A stretch of 64,000 nucleotides of DNA from Bacteroidetes bacterium GWF2_35_48. GTDB lineage: Bacteria; Bacteroidota; Bacteroidia; Bacteroidales; GWF2-35-48. Below the pieces are notes generated by a model. The model worked only from the letters and a program-made list of their open reading frames with translations, was not told the origin of the DNA and made no database searches. The stretch lies in NCBI GenBank assembly GCA_001769125.1, contig MEOG01000126.1, positions 27,744 through 91,743 of the forward strand, read 5' to 3'. Positions within the stretch are counted from its first letter, which is position 1, and each line of letters opens with the position of its first letter. Made by a program: the position numbers and the translations under genes. Of this stretch, positions 55,463-63,942 are shown in pieces.

Positions 55463-56317
55463 CTATTTCATATCGCTTGCTTCTTTCGATTCTGATACTT
55501 TTATGAGATTAATATAATTTGCAAAACTGTTTAAAATAAAGGGCTCGCCCCTAAATTCTATGTAAGTATCATCAGACGCATTAATCTTCAAATTTTTAAT
55601 AACATTTACATAGGCTTCTGAATCATCTTTGGCATTTATGGTGCAATATCTGGTAAGTAAATTTTGCGCTTCAACTGCTGATTCCCCATTTACCGAAATA
55701 ACCAGTTCATCACATACCCCATTTGCTTTCAGATAACTTTCGTCTTCAAGATTCGTTAAGAAATTGTCAACATTGGCATCTACAAATATTTTCGCCTCAT
55801 CATATATATTTAATTTCAATAATTTATAATCACCTTTTAAAAAGAGTTTTCCTTGACCGAATACATTTATTTCTATACTTTTTGAGTTCGTGTTTAAAGT
55901 TATTTCTGCATTTTTTTCAAGATGTATATTCAAATTATTTATAGATGGCATAAAGGTTATCAGATGCTTACCTTTTACATATATATCATTAAGTTTTTTT
56001 ATCGTAACAAACACATTGAAAATTTTATTTTTCTTTGTTTTTGCCGTGCTGTAAATCATCATGCAATTATCCAATAACTCTGCCTTGGTTTTTTCATGTG
56101 TTTCATTTGTAGATTCAATAATAACCAAAGGAGTCTCTCCATCTACAATAAAAACATCGTAATTGTTATTGAGGCAAAGACTGGAAAAATTACTGGTAGG
56201 AAATTCTTTTGAAAATACTTGCTCATTGCTTTTTTGAGCGTAGGTTTGATTCAGGCAGAGTGTCCATAGGCTTAATAATACTATACTTTTTATTAAACCG
56301 TTTTTTAATGTTTTCAT
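55463..56317 (-). CDS. GIN-domain (DUF2807) protein
   Basis: Signal peptide; FSSLCLNNNYDVFIVDGETPLVIIEST and beta-helical repeats. Confidence 0.75.
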   Translation of the reverse strand: MKTLKNGLIKSIVLLSLWTLCLNQTYAQKSNEQVFSKEFPTSNFSSLCLNNNYDVFIVDGETPLVIIESTNETHEKTKAELLDNCMMIYSTAKTKKNKIFNVFVTIKKLNDIYVKGKHLITFMPSINNLNIHLEKNAEITLNTNSKSIEINVFGQGKLFLKGDYKLLKLNIYDEAKIFVDANVDNFLTNLEDESYLKANGVCDELVISVNGESAVEAQNLLTRYCTINAKDDSEAYVNVIKNLKINASDDTYIEFRGEPFILNSFANYINLIKVSESKEASDMK

Positions 56318-56815
56318 AGGACTATATTTATTAAGTTAAACCTTTGAAATTGCGGTTTACAGTAGTTAGAAATTTTAAGACACAGTGATTTTTTTGTTAC
56401 AGTGAACCGCTTTTTTTTTTGGTTCTTCGTAACAGGTTTAAACGGGCGGGTAAAATTTTTGTTTAATGAACCTGATTTATCTTTCTATACGCACATTCAG
56501 CTAATAAGTTTCATTAATTTAATTATTTTTGTGAAAATTATTTGATTTCTTAATTTTGTTATTTCCATTCTGGTGATGGAGTTCGCCATAAACTGCAATT
56601 GTGCTGATAACTCCTGCAATTTTATCTGTTTTTTTGATGTGCATTATCGTTTTCTGATTTTATGGAATTTATTATTATTAGTTGTATAATTTGAGAATAA
56701 GATATTGCACATAGGAGTAACACTTCGATGTCGCATAGCACCACAGGCAAGCTCAGTGTGGTAGAGTAGGAATAGGAATAAGAAAATCGAATTCTTTTTT
56801 TAATGAAATATATCA

Positions 56816-57208
56816 ATGGATAAAATCATATTACCGGACAATCATAAAAGAGCATTGACTTCTGCCTTGTTTGTCATAGAAAAATTAGGCGATGAGCTTA
56901 TTCATGATTTAGAATTTGCAAATAAAAAAGTGATAACACAGACAGAGCAGATAACCGATTTAGAGTCTTATAAGGAAAAGATTGAACGCATCAGAATGAA
57001 CATAAAATATGTTTTTGAAAAATACAATCTCAGCCCAGGACTATTAAGTAAGGCTCAAATAATAAATTCACGTAAAACTAAAATGTGGGAAGTTTTATGT
57101 GATTCAAAAGCTTCAAAACTGAATGTTTATGGGCAATTCCCAATGCAATATCAAAATGAATTTGATGAAGATATTGAAGCACTTTTAAAACTTACTGAAA
57201 GCATCTAA
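56816..57208 (+). CDS. small helical protein coupled to dynamin-like GTPase
   Basis: 130 aa, ends 1 bp before the GTPase start codon. Confidence 0.65.
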   Translation: MDKIILPDNHKRALTSALFVIEKLGDELIHDLEFANKKVITQTEQITDLESYKEKIERIRMNIKYVFEKYNLSPGLLSKAQIINSRKTKMWEVLCDSKASKLNVYGQFPMQYQNEFDEDIEALLKLTESI

Positions 57209-57209
57209 A

Positions 57210-58838
57210 ATGGAAATACTTTTAAAAGAAATAAAACAAATTTGTTCTGAATATCAATTATTGTCTTTGCAACAATTAATAATTTCTGTAGAAAATTTAT
57301 TTTCAAACAAATATATTGATATAGCTGTATTCGGGCAATTTAAGACAGGTAAAAGTTCATTTATAAATAATTTTCTCGAAAAAAATATATTGCCAACAGC
57401 TGTTGTTCCAGCAACATCTGTTATTACAAGAATTTTTTATGGAGATACCGAAAGAGTAACTATTATTTATAATGATAAGCGAACAGAAATAATTTCAATA
57501 AATGATTTAGAAAATTATGTAACGGAATCAAAAAATCCCAATAATACTAAAGATGTAGCAATTGCAAACATTGAAATCCCTGAAATGAAAGCATTCCCAG
57601 GCTTGTGTTTTACTGATACTCCGGGAGTGGGTAGTATTTTTCTGCATAACACAGAAACAACAAAGATATGGTCAGATAATGCAAGCATTGCGCTTGTTTG
57701 CATAAGTGCTGAAAGACCTTTATCTGAATTTGATCTGAATTTAATAAGAGAATTAGACCGGAATTCGTATAAAACGCTTTGTCTGCTTACGAAAACCGAT
57801 TTGTTTACAACAGAGCAAATAAACGAAATAACAAATTTTATTCAGACTTCTTTGTTCAGAGAAATCGGAAAAAAAATTGCCGTTTTTTACTATTCAATTT
57901 ATAAAAATTCAGAAACATATAAGCAGAAAATAAACAATGAAATATGCCTTCCCCTAACCGTACAGTTTGACAATGAAATAGAAAAAATATTAAAACATAA
58001 AGTAATAACAATAACAACGAAATTGCTGAGTTATATTGAAATCACTTATACTTCTTCGTTAAAAACCGATGATGAAAAAATTCTATTGAAGAAAAAAATT
58101 CTTGACGAGAAGTTGAATACAAGCTATATTCAATATGAACTGCGTCTTATAACAACTGATTTCAAAGCGAATGTTCGAGACAAAATATATAAAATTTTAG
58201 AGCTATATCAACAAGACCTTATTAAGGAAATGCAAAAAGATTTTATTTTAAATTTCTCTGAATGGAAAGGAAATCTGAACGATTTAACTAAAATATTTGA
58301 AGATTGGCTAAAATCAGTTTTAACGGAAAGATTAAAGAAAATATTAGAAAAAGAAAAGCATCAATTTGAAAAAATTACAGAAAATATTAATAGTCATTTC
58401 AGTTTTTACACAAGACATCTAAAAGAAAGATTAAGTGAAAATATTTTCAGGGTATTAGGAATGAAGCTGGCAGTAGAAGAATGGAATCCTGAATTTCAAC
58501 CCTTAAAACAACCTGACATTTCCGTATATAGAATTTTTGACAGCCATATAGAACTGCTCTGGTTTCTGTTCCCTATGTTTATTTTCAGAAAGATTTTTAA
58601 AAATCATTTTTATAAACAAATTTCCTATGAAACTGAAAAGAACATGCAACGGCTAACATCTGACATTTCTGAAAAAATAAATAAGTTAACCGATTTTAGC
58701 AAAGATGAAACATTAAAATACATACTTAATGAAATAAATACAATTGAAAATGCCTTGTCGGGAGAACAGAGTAAGAGCGAAGAGTATCAGTACAGGGCTG
58801 AGTCATTAAAAAAACATATTAAACGTATCAGCGAATAA
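57210..58838 (+). CDS. dynamin family GTPase
   Basis: FGQFKTGKSSFINNFLEKNILPTAVVPATSVITRI; DTPGVGS; LTKTDL. Confidence 0.88.
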   Translation: MEILLKEIKQICSEYQLLSLQQLIISVENLFSNKYIDIAVFGQFKTGKSSFINNFLEKNILPTAVVPATSVITRIFYGDTERVTIIYNDKRTEIISINDLENYVTESKNPNNTKDVAIANIEIPEMKAFPGLCFTDTPGVGSIFLHNTETTKIWSDNASIALVCISAERPLSEFDLNLIRELDRNSYKTLCLLTKTDLFTTEQINEITNFIQTSLFREIGKKIAVFYYSIYKNSETYKQKINNEICLPLTVQFDNEIEKILKHKVITITTKLLSYIEITYTSSLKTDDEKILLKKKILDEKLNTSYIQYELRLITTDFKANVRDKIYKILELYQQDLIKEMQKDFILNFSEWKGNLNDLTKIFEDWLKSVLTERLKKILEKEKHQFEKITENINSHFSFYTRHLKERLSENIFRVLGMKLAVEEWNPEFQPLKQPDISVYRIFDSHIELLWFLFPMFIFRKIFKNHFYKQISYETEKNMQRLTSDISEKINKLTDFSKDETLKYILNEINTIENALSGEQSKSEEYQYRAESLKKHIKRISE

Positions 58839-58875
58839 ATTTTTTTTTGCAAAAAAAATTGTTTTCATAAAATTC

Positions 58876-58895
58876 ATTTCGTTATTTTGCGAAAT
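58876..58895. promoter_or_regulatory. operator-like palindrome 1: ATTTCG-TTATTTTG-CGAAAT
   Basis: Same 20-bp motif precedes three units of the cluster. Confidence 0.7.
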
Positions 58896-58903
58896 ACTTA
58901 AAT

Positions 58904-59320
58904 GTGAAAAATATGAAACAGCTATTTATTTCTATTATTGTTTTATTTGTAGCCGGAATTGCTACAGCGCAACCTAAACAGAATGCAAAACCGAAACTTG
59001 AAATTTATTATTTTCATGCCACGCACCGTTGTTCTACTTGTATTTCTATAGAAGACAATACAAAAAAAGTATTGGATGAATTTTTCAAGAAAGAAATTGA
59101 TGCATCTACTATAAAAATGTATTCTTATGATTGCGAAGATGCAAATAATAAAGATTTAGTGAAAAAGTATAGCGCTTATGGATCATCCTTGATTTTACAG
59201 AGCAATACAGGAAAATTGAGTATGGAGGATATTACTAATTTTGCTTTTCAATATTCAAAAAACAATCCCGAAAAGTTTACAAAAGGGCTTATAGAAAAGA
59301 TAGAGAAATTTTTAAAATAA
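58904..59320 (+). CDS. ArsF-like secreted thioredoxin-fold protein
   Basis: Signal peptide; LEIYYFHATHRCSTCISIEDNTKKVLDEFF. Confidence 0.75.
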   Translation: MKNMKQLFISIIVLFVAGIATAQPKQNAKPKLEIYYFHATHRCSTCISIEDNTKKVLDEFFKKEIDASTIKMYSYDCEDANNKDLVKKYSAYGSSLILQSNTGKLSMEDITNFAFQYSKNNPEKFTKGLIEKIEKFLK

Positions 59321-59374
59321 GATACCGAATCAATCATGTTAAATTCATGTTAAAAATTTGTTTGAACAAAATTC

Positions 59375-59394
59375 ATTTCGTTATTTTACGAAAT
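59375..59394. promoter_or_regulatory. operator-like palindrome 2: ATTTCG-TTATTTTA-CGAAAT
   Basis: See palindrome 1; flanking attc...acttaaatg also conserved. Confidence 0.7.
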
Positions 59395-59428
59395 ACTTAA
59401 ATGAAAAAATCATTAAAATCATTAAACT

Positions 59429-59680
59429 ATGGCAATAAATATTAAAATTCTCGGAACAGGTTGTCCTAAATGTAAGACACTTGAGGTGCTAACTAAAGAA
59501 GTAATTAGTGAAAATAATTTTGAAGCAGATGTGAGTAAAGTTGAAGATATAGTTCAGATTATGAATTATGGCGTTATGTCAACACCTGGTATTGTTATTA
59601 ATGAAAAAGTAGCACTTAGCGGAAGAGTACCTTCTAAAGACGAAATAAAAAAATTAATAGAAAAACATATTAATGGCTAA
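59429..59680 (+). CDS. small redox-active thioredoxin-fold protein
   Basis: ILGTGCPKCKTLEVLTKEV...VMSTPGIVINEKVALSGRVPS. Confidence 0.9.
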   Translation: MAINIKILGTGCPKCKTLEVLTKEVISENNFEADVSKVEDIVQIMNYGVMSTPGIVINEKVALSGRVPSKDEIKKLIEKHING

Positions 59681-59978
59681 GAAAAAAGAAATACCTGAAG
59701 ATGTCAGGCAAATGGCTATTTATGCCAAAGCTATGAGCCATCCTGTGCGTGTGTACATTTTGCAAAAGCTTTCAGAAATGAATTCCTGTTGCTACAGCGG
59801 CGATATTTTTGAAGAAATTAAAGTGGGGCGATCAACTTTATCACAGCATTTAAAAGAACTTAAATTTTCAGGACTTGTTCAAGGAGAAATTGAGCCCCCC
59901 TACATTAAATATTGTATTAACAGGGAAAATTGGGACAAAGCAAAATCATTGTGCAGTAAGTTATTCGGAATTAAATAA
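59673..59978 (+). CDS. ArsR family winged-helix regulator
   Basis: AKAMSHPVRVYILQKLSEMNSCCYSGDIFEEIKVGRSTLSQHLKELKFSGLVQGEIEPPYIKYCI. Confidence 0.92.
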   Translation: MAKKKEIPEDVRQMAIYAKAMSHPVRVYILQKLSEMNSCCYSGDIFEEIKVGRSTLSQHLKELKFSGLVQGEIEPPYIKYCINRENWDKAKSLCSKLFGIK

Positions 59979-59996
59979 TAAAAAAAAATCAGAATT

Positions 59997-60449
59997 ATGA
60001 AAACATTATTTTATCTTGTTTGTTTTAGTAGCTTTGCTTTAATAACAGCTTGCAACCAAAATGCAAAAAAAGAAGAAGATAGTAATAAAACAGCAAATCA
60101 AACAGTATCTGAAAATTTGAAATTACAGGTATTTTATTTTCATGTAACAAACCGTTGCGCAACTTGTAATGGAATCGAAGCTAATGTTAGAAAAGTATTA
60201 GAAACGAATTATGCAAAGGAAATGAGAAGTGGGGAAATAAATTTTAAATCGCTAAATGTTGACGAACAGGAGAATAAAGCTTTAGCTGAAAAATATCAGG
60301 CTTACGGTGCATCTTTGCATCTTGTGAAAATAGAAAAAGGACAAGAAAAGGATAATGACCTTACAGATTATGCTTTTACATTTTCGCGACCACAACCCGA
60401 AGTTTTCCTTAAAGGAATGAAAGATACAATACAATATTTTTTGAAGTGA
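59997..60449 (+). CDS. ArsF-like lipoprotein thioredoxin-fold protein
   Basis: Lipobox ITACNQ; LQVFYFHVTNRCATCNGIEANVRKVL. Confidence 0.75.
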   Translation: MKTLFYLVCFSSFALITACNQNAKKEEDSNKTANQTVSENLKLQVFYFHVTNRCATCNGIEANVRKVLETNYAKEMRSGEINFKSLNVDEQENKALAEKYQAYGASLHLVKIEKGQEKDNDLTDYAFTFSRPQPEVFLKGMKDTIQYFLK

Positions 60450-60472
60450 TAATTACAGGCTGACTTCGACTC

Positions 60473-60493
60473 CCTGCCTACCGGACAGGCAGG
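60473..60493. repeat. micro-palindrome CCTGCCTACCGGACAGGCAGG interrupting a TTCGACTC/CGCTCAG hairpin
   Basis: Identical 21-mer to 40321-40341; host motif uninterrupted at ~20859. Confidence 0.85.
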
Positions 60494-60538
60494 CGCTCAG
60501 TCAGCGGTTAAATTTGAAACATTAAATCTATAAATAAA

Positions 60539-60943
60539 ATGAAAAAAATAGTAATAATCGCAGTTGTTTTATTTTCTGTAAATTTTTTCGCTTCTGCTCA
60601 GAAGGGCAATGCAATTGAAGTATTGTATTTTAAAGCAAATCTGGCTTGTTGCAAAGCAAAATCATGCAATGCTCTTGAAGCCGATGTTCAGAAAATTGTA
60701 TCAGAAAATTTTAAAGATGGTAGTGTAGTCTTTAAAGAAGTTAAATTAGCGGACGAAGCCAATAAAGAACTTGTTGAGAAATACAAGGCACAGTCACAAA
60801 CGGTTGTGATTGTTAAAAAGAAAAAGAAAAAAGAAACTGCTGTAGATGTTTCTGAGTTAATGAAAAATTATTTGCAAACACAAGACAAAGAAGCATTGCA
60901 AAAACAATTCCTTGCAAAAGTTGAGGAAGTAAAAAAGAAATAA
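60539..60943 (+). CDS. ArsF-like secreted protein with altered Cys motif
   Basis: IEVLYFKANLACCKAKSCNALEADVQKIVSENF. Confidence 0.65.
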   Translation: MKKIVIIAVVLFSVNFFASAQKGNAIEVLYFKANLACCKAKSCNALEADVQKIVSENFKDGSVVFKEVKLADEANKELVEKYKAQSQTVVIVKKKKKKETAVDVSELMKNYLQTQDKEALQKQFLAKVEEVKKK

Positions 60944-60944
60944 T

Positions 60945-61661
60945 ATGGAATTTTTACAGAATTTATTAGATGGCAGCAATATGCCCTTGTTGTCTGCTTT
61001 TTTACTGGGTTTAATGACCGCTATCAGTCCCTGTCCTTTAGCCACCAATATTACGGCTGTTGCATTCATCGGAAAAAATATTGAAAGCAAGAAAAAGGTT
61101 TTTGTGAATGGAATAATTTACACATTAGGTCGCGCATTCAGCTATACTGTGCTTGGTGTGATTCTTTTCTTTGGTGCCAGTAAATTTCATGTAGCATCGT
61201 TTTTCCAAAGTAATGGAGAAAAATTTTTAGGTCCATTGCTACTTATTATTGGTATTTTTATGCTTGATTTTATCAAAATAAAATTTCCCGGACTTGGAAA
61301 AATAACCGATAAATTTCAGAATAGCGACAAGCAGGGGAGCGGATGGAGTGCTTTTCTAATGGGAGTAGTATTTGCACTTGCTTTCTGTCCCTATAGTGGT
61401 GTTCTTTATTTCGGTATGCTTATACCAATGACGGTTTCAAGTGCTTCAGGATTATTTTTGCCCCCGGTTTTTGCATTGGCAACTGGTTTGCCGGTAATTA
61501 TTTTTGCATATCTAATTGCTTTCACTTTATCAGGAGTGGGATCTCTTTACAACAAAATAAAAACCTTTGAAAAATGGTTCCGTAAAGTGGTTGCAGTGAT
61601 TTTTATTATAGTTGGTATTTATTATATCTGGATATTTTACATTCAAAAATTGATACAATAA
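60945..61661 (+). CDS. ArsG-like / CcdA-like membrane transporter
   Basis: GLMTAISPCPLATNITAVAFIGKNIES; ALAFCPYSGVLYFGMLIP. Confidence 0.8.
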   Translation: MEFLQNLLDGSNMPLLSAFLLGLMTAISPCPLATNITAVAFIGKNIESKKKVFVNGIIYTLGRAFSYTVLGVILFFGASKFHVASFFQSNGEKFLGPLLLIIGIFMLDFIKIKFPGLGKITDKFQNSDKQGSGWSAFLMGVVFALAFCPYSGVLYFGMLIPMTVSSASGLFLPPVFALATGLPVIIFAYLIAFTLSGVGSLYNKIKTFEKWFRKVVAVIFIIVGIYYIWIFYIQKLIQ

Positions 61662-61698
61662 TTGAATACTTTTGGGAAAAGAATAAAAAAACAGTTAT

Positions 61699-62072
61699 GC
61701 CACGAAAACACGAAAGCTCAAAAATACACAAATTATTATCCTTAGTGATATTTAGTGTTCCTGCCTGTCAGGCAGCTACCGTGTGGACACAAATATGCGA
61801 AGTATTTTTATTGAGGGTTTGATATTTTTTAAATATTATGCCTACTCTGAAAATTAATTAAACCTAATATATGACACGAATTTCACAAATTTAATATGCT
61901 GATGATTAGTTGTTTTTTAATAATTCGAGTAATTATTCACAAATTAATTGTTTTCTAAGGTGTTCATGAGGGCTAAAGCCATTCGTGTCAAAAATACTTT
62001 TTGGAGTTGACTTAATAAAAAAGATGGGTCCACACGGTAGCTGTCAGGCAGACAGGTTTGAGTTTTCGTGGC
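61699..62072. repeat. outer inverted repeat GCCACGAAAAC / GTTTTCGTGGC enclosing nested insertions
   Basis: 11-bp arms at 61699-61709 and 62062-62072. Confidence 0.75.
61776..62040. mobile_element. Element E: 265-bp MITE-like element, 13-bp TIR CTACCGTGTGGAC, 11-bp flanking direct repeat CTGTCAGGCAG
   Basis: TIRs 61776-61788 and 62028-62040; direct repeats 61765-61775 and 62041-62051; no sizeable ORF. Confidence 0.8.
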
Positions 62073-62122
62073 GAAAAATATACGTTTATCAGAAAACTTA
62101 ATAATATATTTTTTATGAATTC

Positions 62123-62142
62123 ATTTCGTTATTTCACGAAAT
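62123..62142. promoter_or_regulatory. operator-like palindrome 3: ATTTCG-TTATTTCA-CGAAAT
   Basis: See palindromes 1 and 2. Confidence 0.7.
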
Positions 62143-62158
62143 ACAATAATATAATATT

Positions 62159-63502
62159 ATGGAAACAAAAAAAGAAGTAAAAATTTTAATTTGGATTATC
62201 GCAATTTTTGGAGTCGCCTTTTTTCTGCCGATAGATAGTGTACGCTTCAATACAGCTATAACAGCAACACTTGATTTAGCGAAATGGTATGCAAGAGAAC
62301 ATGTTGTACTATGTTTGTTGCCCGCTTTTTTTATTGCAGGAGTAATTTCAGTTTTTGTAAGTCAGGGAGCAGTATTGCGCTACTTTGGAGCTAATGCTAA
62401 AAAGTGGCTTGCCTATACTGTTGCCGCAGTTTCAGGAACCATACTGGCTGTTTGTTCATGTACGATTCTGCCTTTATTTTCAAGCATTCACAAACGTGGA
62501 GCAGGCTTGGGTCCCGCAATTACTTTTTTATATTCAGGTCCTGCTATTAATATTCTCGCTATAATTTTAACAGCCCGTATTCTAGGCTTTGAAATGGGAC
62601 TTGCGCGTACGATTGGAGCAATTGTTTTTAGCATATTAATTGGACTGATGATGTCTTTTATTTATCGTAAAGAAGAAAAAAAGAAAAAGAAAGAGCAGAT
62701 GAATATTACTCCTCCACCAGAAAAAAGACCCATGTGGCAAACATCATTTCATTTTTTCACATTGGTTTTAATTCTTGTTTTTGCAAATTGGGGAAGTCCT
62801 GCTGCTGACGATACATCTAGCTTATGGTATTATTTATGGCATTTCAAATGGTATATTACCGGAGCATTTTCTTTATTTTTAGCTTATTCATTAATCTATA
62901 TTTTAAAAATAAAATGGCAATGGGTTTTGCTTTCTGCAATTGCAATAATTGCATCTGCTGTGCTTTCAACCGTATTTATTGAAAATGCAAAACTAAGTCC
63001 TCTCGTTCCAATGATTGTTGGTATAGCCGCTTTAAGTTTTATTACATTAAAAGATAAGCGCGATGATGAAAACAAAGAATGGACAATTTCATCTTGGGGC
63101 TTTGCAAAACAAATCTTGCCCTTGCTTGCGGTCGGAGTTGTTACTGCCGGTTTTCTTTTAGGTTCTACACACGATGGACAAACTATTGCCGGCGTTATTC
63201 CAAACGAATGGATACAATGGCTGGTGGGAGGAAATTCTATTTTCTCAAACTTTTTTGCATCTTTAGTTGGAGCATTCATGTATTTTGCAACATTAACCGA
63301 AGTCCCAATTTTACAGGGATTAATAACTTCTGGAATGGGTAAAGGACCGGCATTGGCTTTATTACTTGCAGGTCCCTCGTTATCATTGCCAAATATGTTG
63401 GTAATTCGTGGTGTTCTTGGAACTCAAAAAACGATTATCTATGTTGCATTGGTTGTGGTTATGGCTACTGTTTCAGGGTTGATTTATGGGGAAATGTTTT
63501 AA
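62159..63502 (+). CDS. permease (ArsP/UPF0718-like)
   Basis: VCSCTILPLFSSIHKRGAGLGPAITFLYSGPAINI; LTEVPILQGLITSGMGKGPALALLLAGPSLSLPNM. Confidence 0.88.
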   Translation: METKKEVKILIWIIAIFGVAFFLPIDSVRFNTAITATLDLAKWYAREHVVLCLLPAFFIAGVISVFVSQGAVLRYFGANAKKWLAYTVAAVSGTILAVCSCTILPLFSSIHKRGAGLGPAITFLYSGPAINILAIILTARILGFEMGLARTIGAIVFSILIGLMMSFIYRKEEKKKKKEQMNITPPPEKRPMWQTSFHFFTLVLILVFANWGSPAADDTSSLWYYLWHFKWYITGAFSLFLAYSLIYILKIKWQWVLLSAIAIIASAVLSTVFIENAKLSPLVPMIVGIAALSFITLKDKRDDENKEWTISSWGFAKQILPLLAVGVVTAGFLLGSTHDGQTIAGVIPNEWIQWLVGGNSIFSNFFASLVGAFMYFATLTEVPILQGLITSGMGKGPALALLLAGPSLSLPNMLVIRGVLGTQKTIIYVALVVVMATVSGLIYGEMF

Positions 63503-63590
63503 GACACGAACCTGCCCGAAGCAGGCGGGTTACACGAATTTACACGAAAAAATGTACTCGTAATATGTGTAAATTAGTGAAATTTGTGTC
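63503..63590. repeat. GACACGAA...TTTGTGTC hairpin interrupted by CCTGCCCGAAGCAGGCGGG (63511-63529)
   Basis: Host continues gacacgaa|ttacacgaatttacacg across the insertion. Confidence 0.7.
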
Positions 63591-63636
63591 AACATGAAAT
63601 AGTAAATTCAAATCTTAACTTTTAAAATTTTACAAA

Positions 63637-63942
63637 ATGGGATTTATATCAGAATACTTTCCGGAATTTGCTCAGAAGTTTGTTGAAATAGACAAAATGT
63701 ATGCAGAAAAGCGACACATTGACGAAAAAACGCATCAATTTATCTGCTTGGCATTAGCTATTAAAGGTCGCTCTGCTCCTTGTGTGAAGAAACATTTTAT
63801 CGGAGCAACGCTGGCTGGTGCGACAATGGAAGAAATTGCCTACATTATTGCACTTACAGAACGTGAAAGCGCAGGCAATGACGACTGTTGGGTAAACGAT
63901 GTATTGAGAAACTGTTTTGAATTTTTTATTTTAATCTGTTAA
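63637..63942 (+). CDS. carboxymuconolactone decarboxylase / AhpD-like protein
   Basis: DEKTHQFICLALAIKGRSAPCVKKHFIGATLAGATMEEIAYIIAL. Confidence 0.82.
   Translation: MGFISEYFPEFAQKFVEIDKMYAEKRHIDEKTHQFICLALAIKGRSAPCVKKHFIGATLAGATMEEIAYIIALTERESAGNDDCWVNDVLRNCFEFFILIC

Noticed and set aside
56400-56815. Possible ncRNA between the GIN-domain gene and the dynamin cassette
   Set aside because: No convincing long stem or conserved motif visible by eye.
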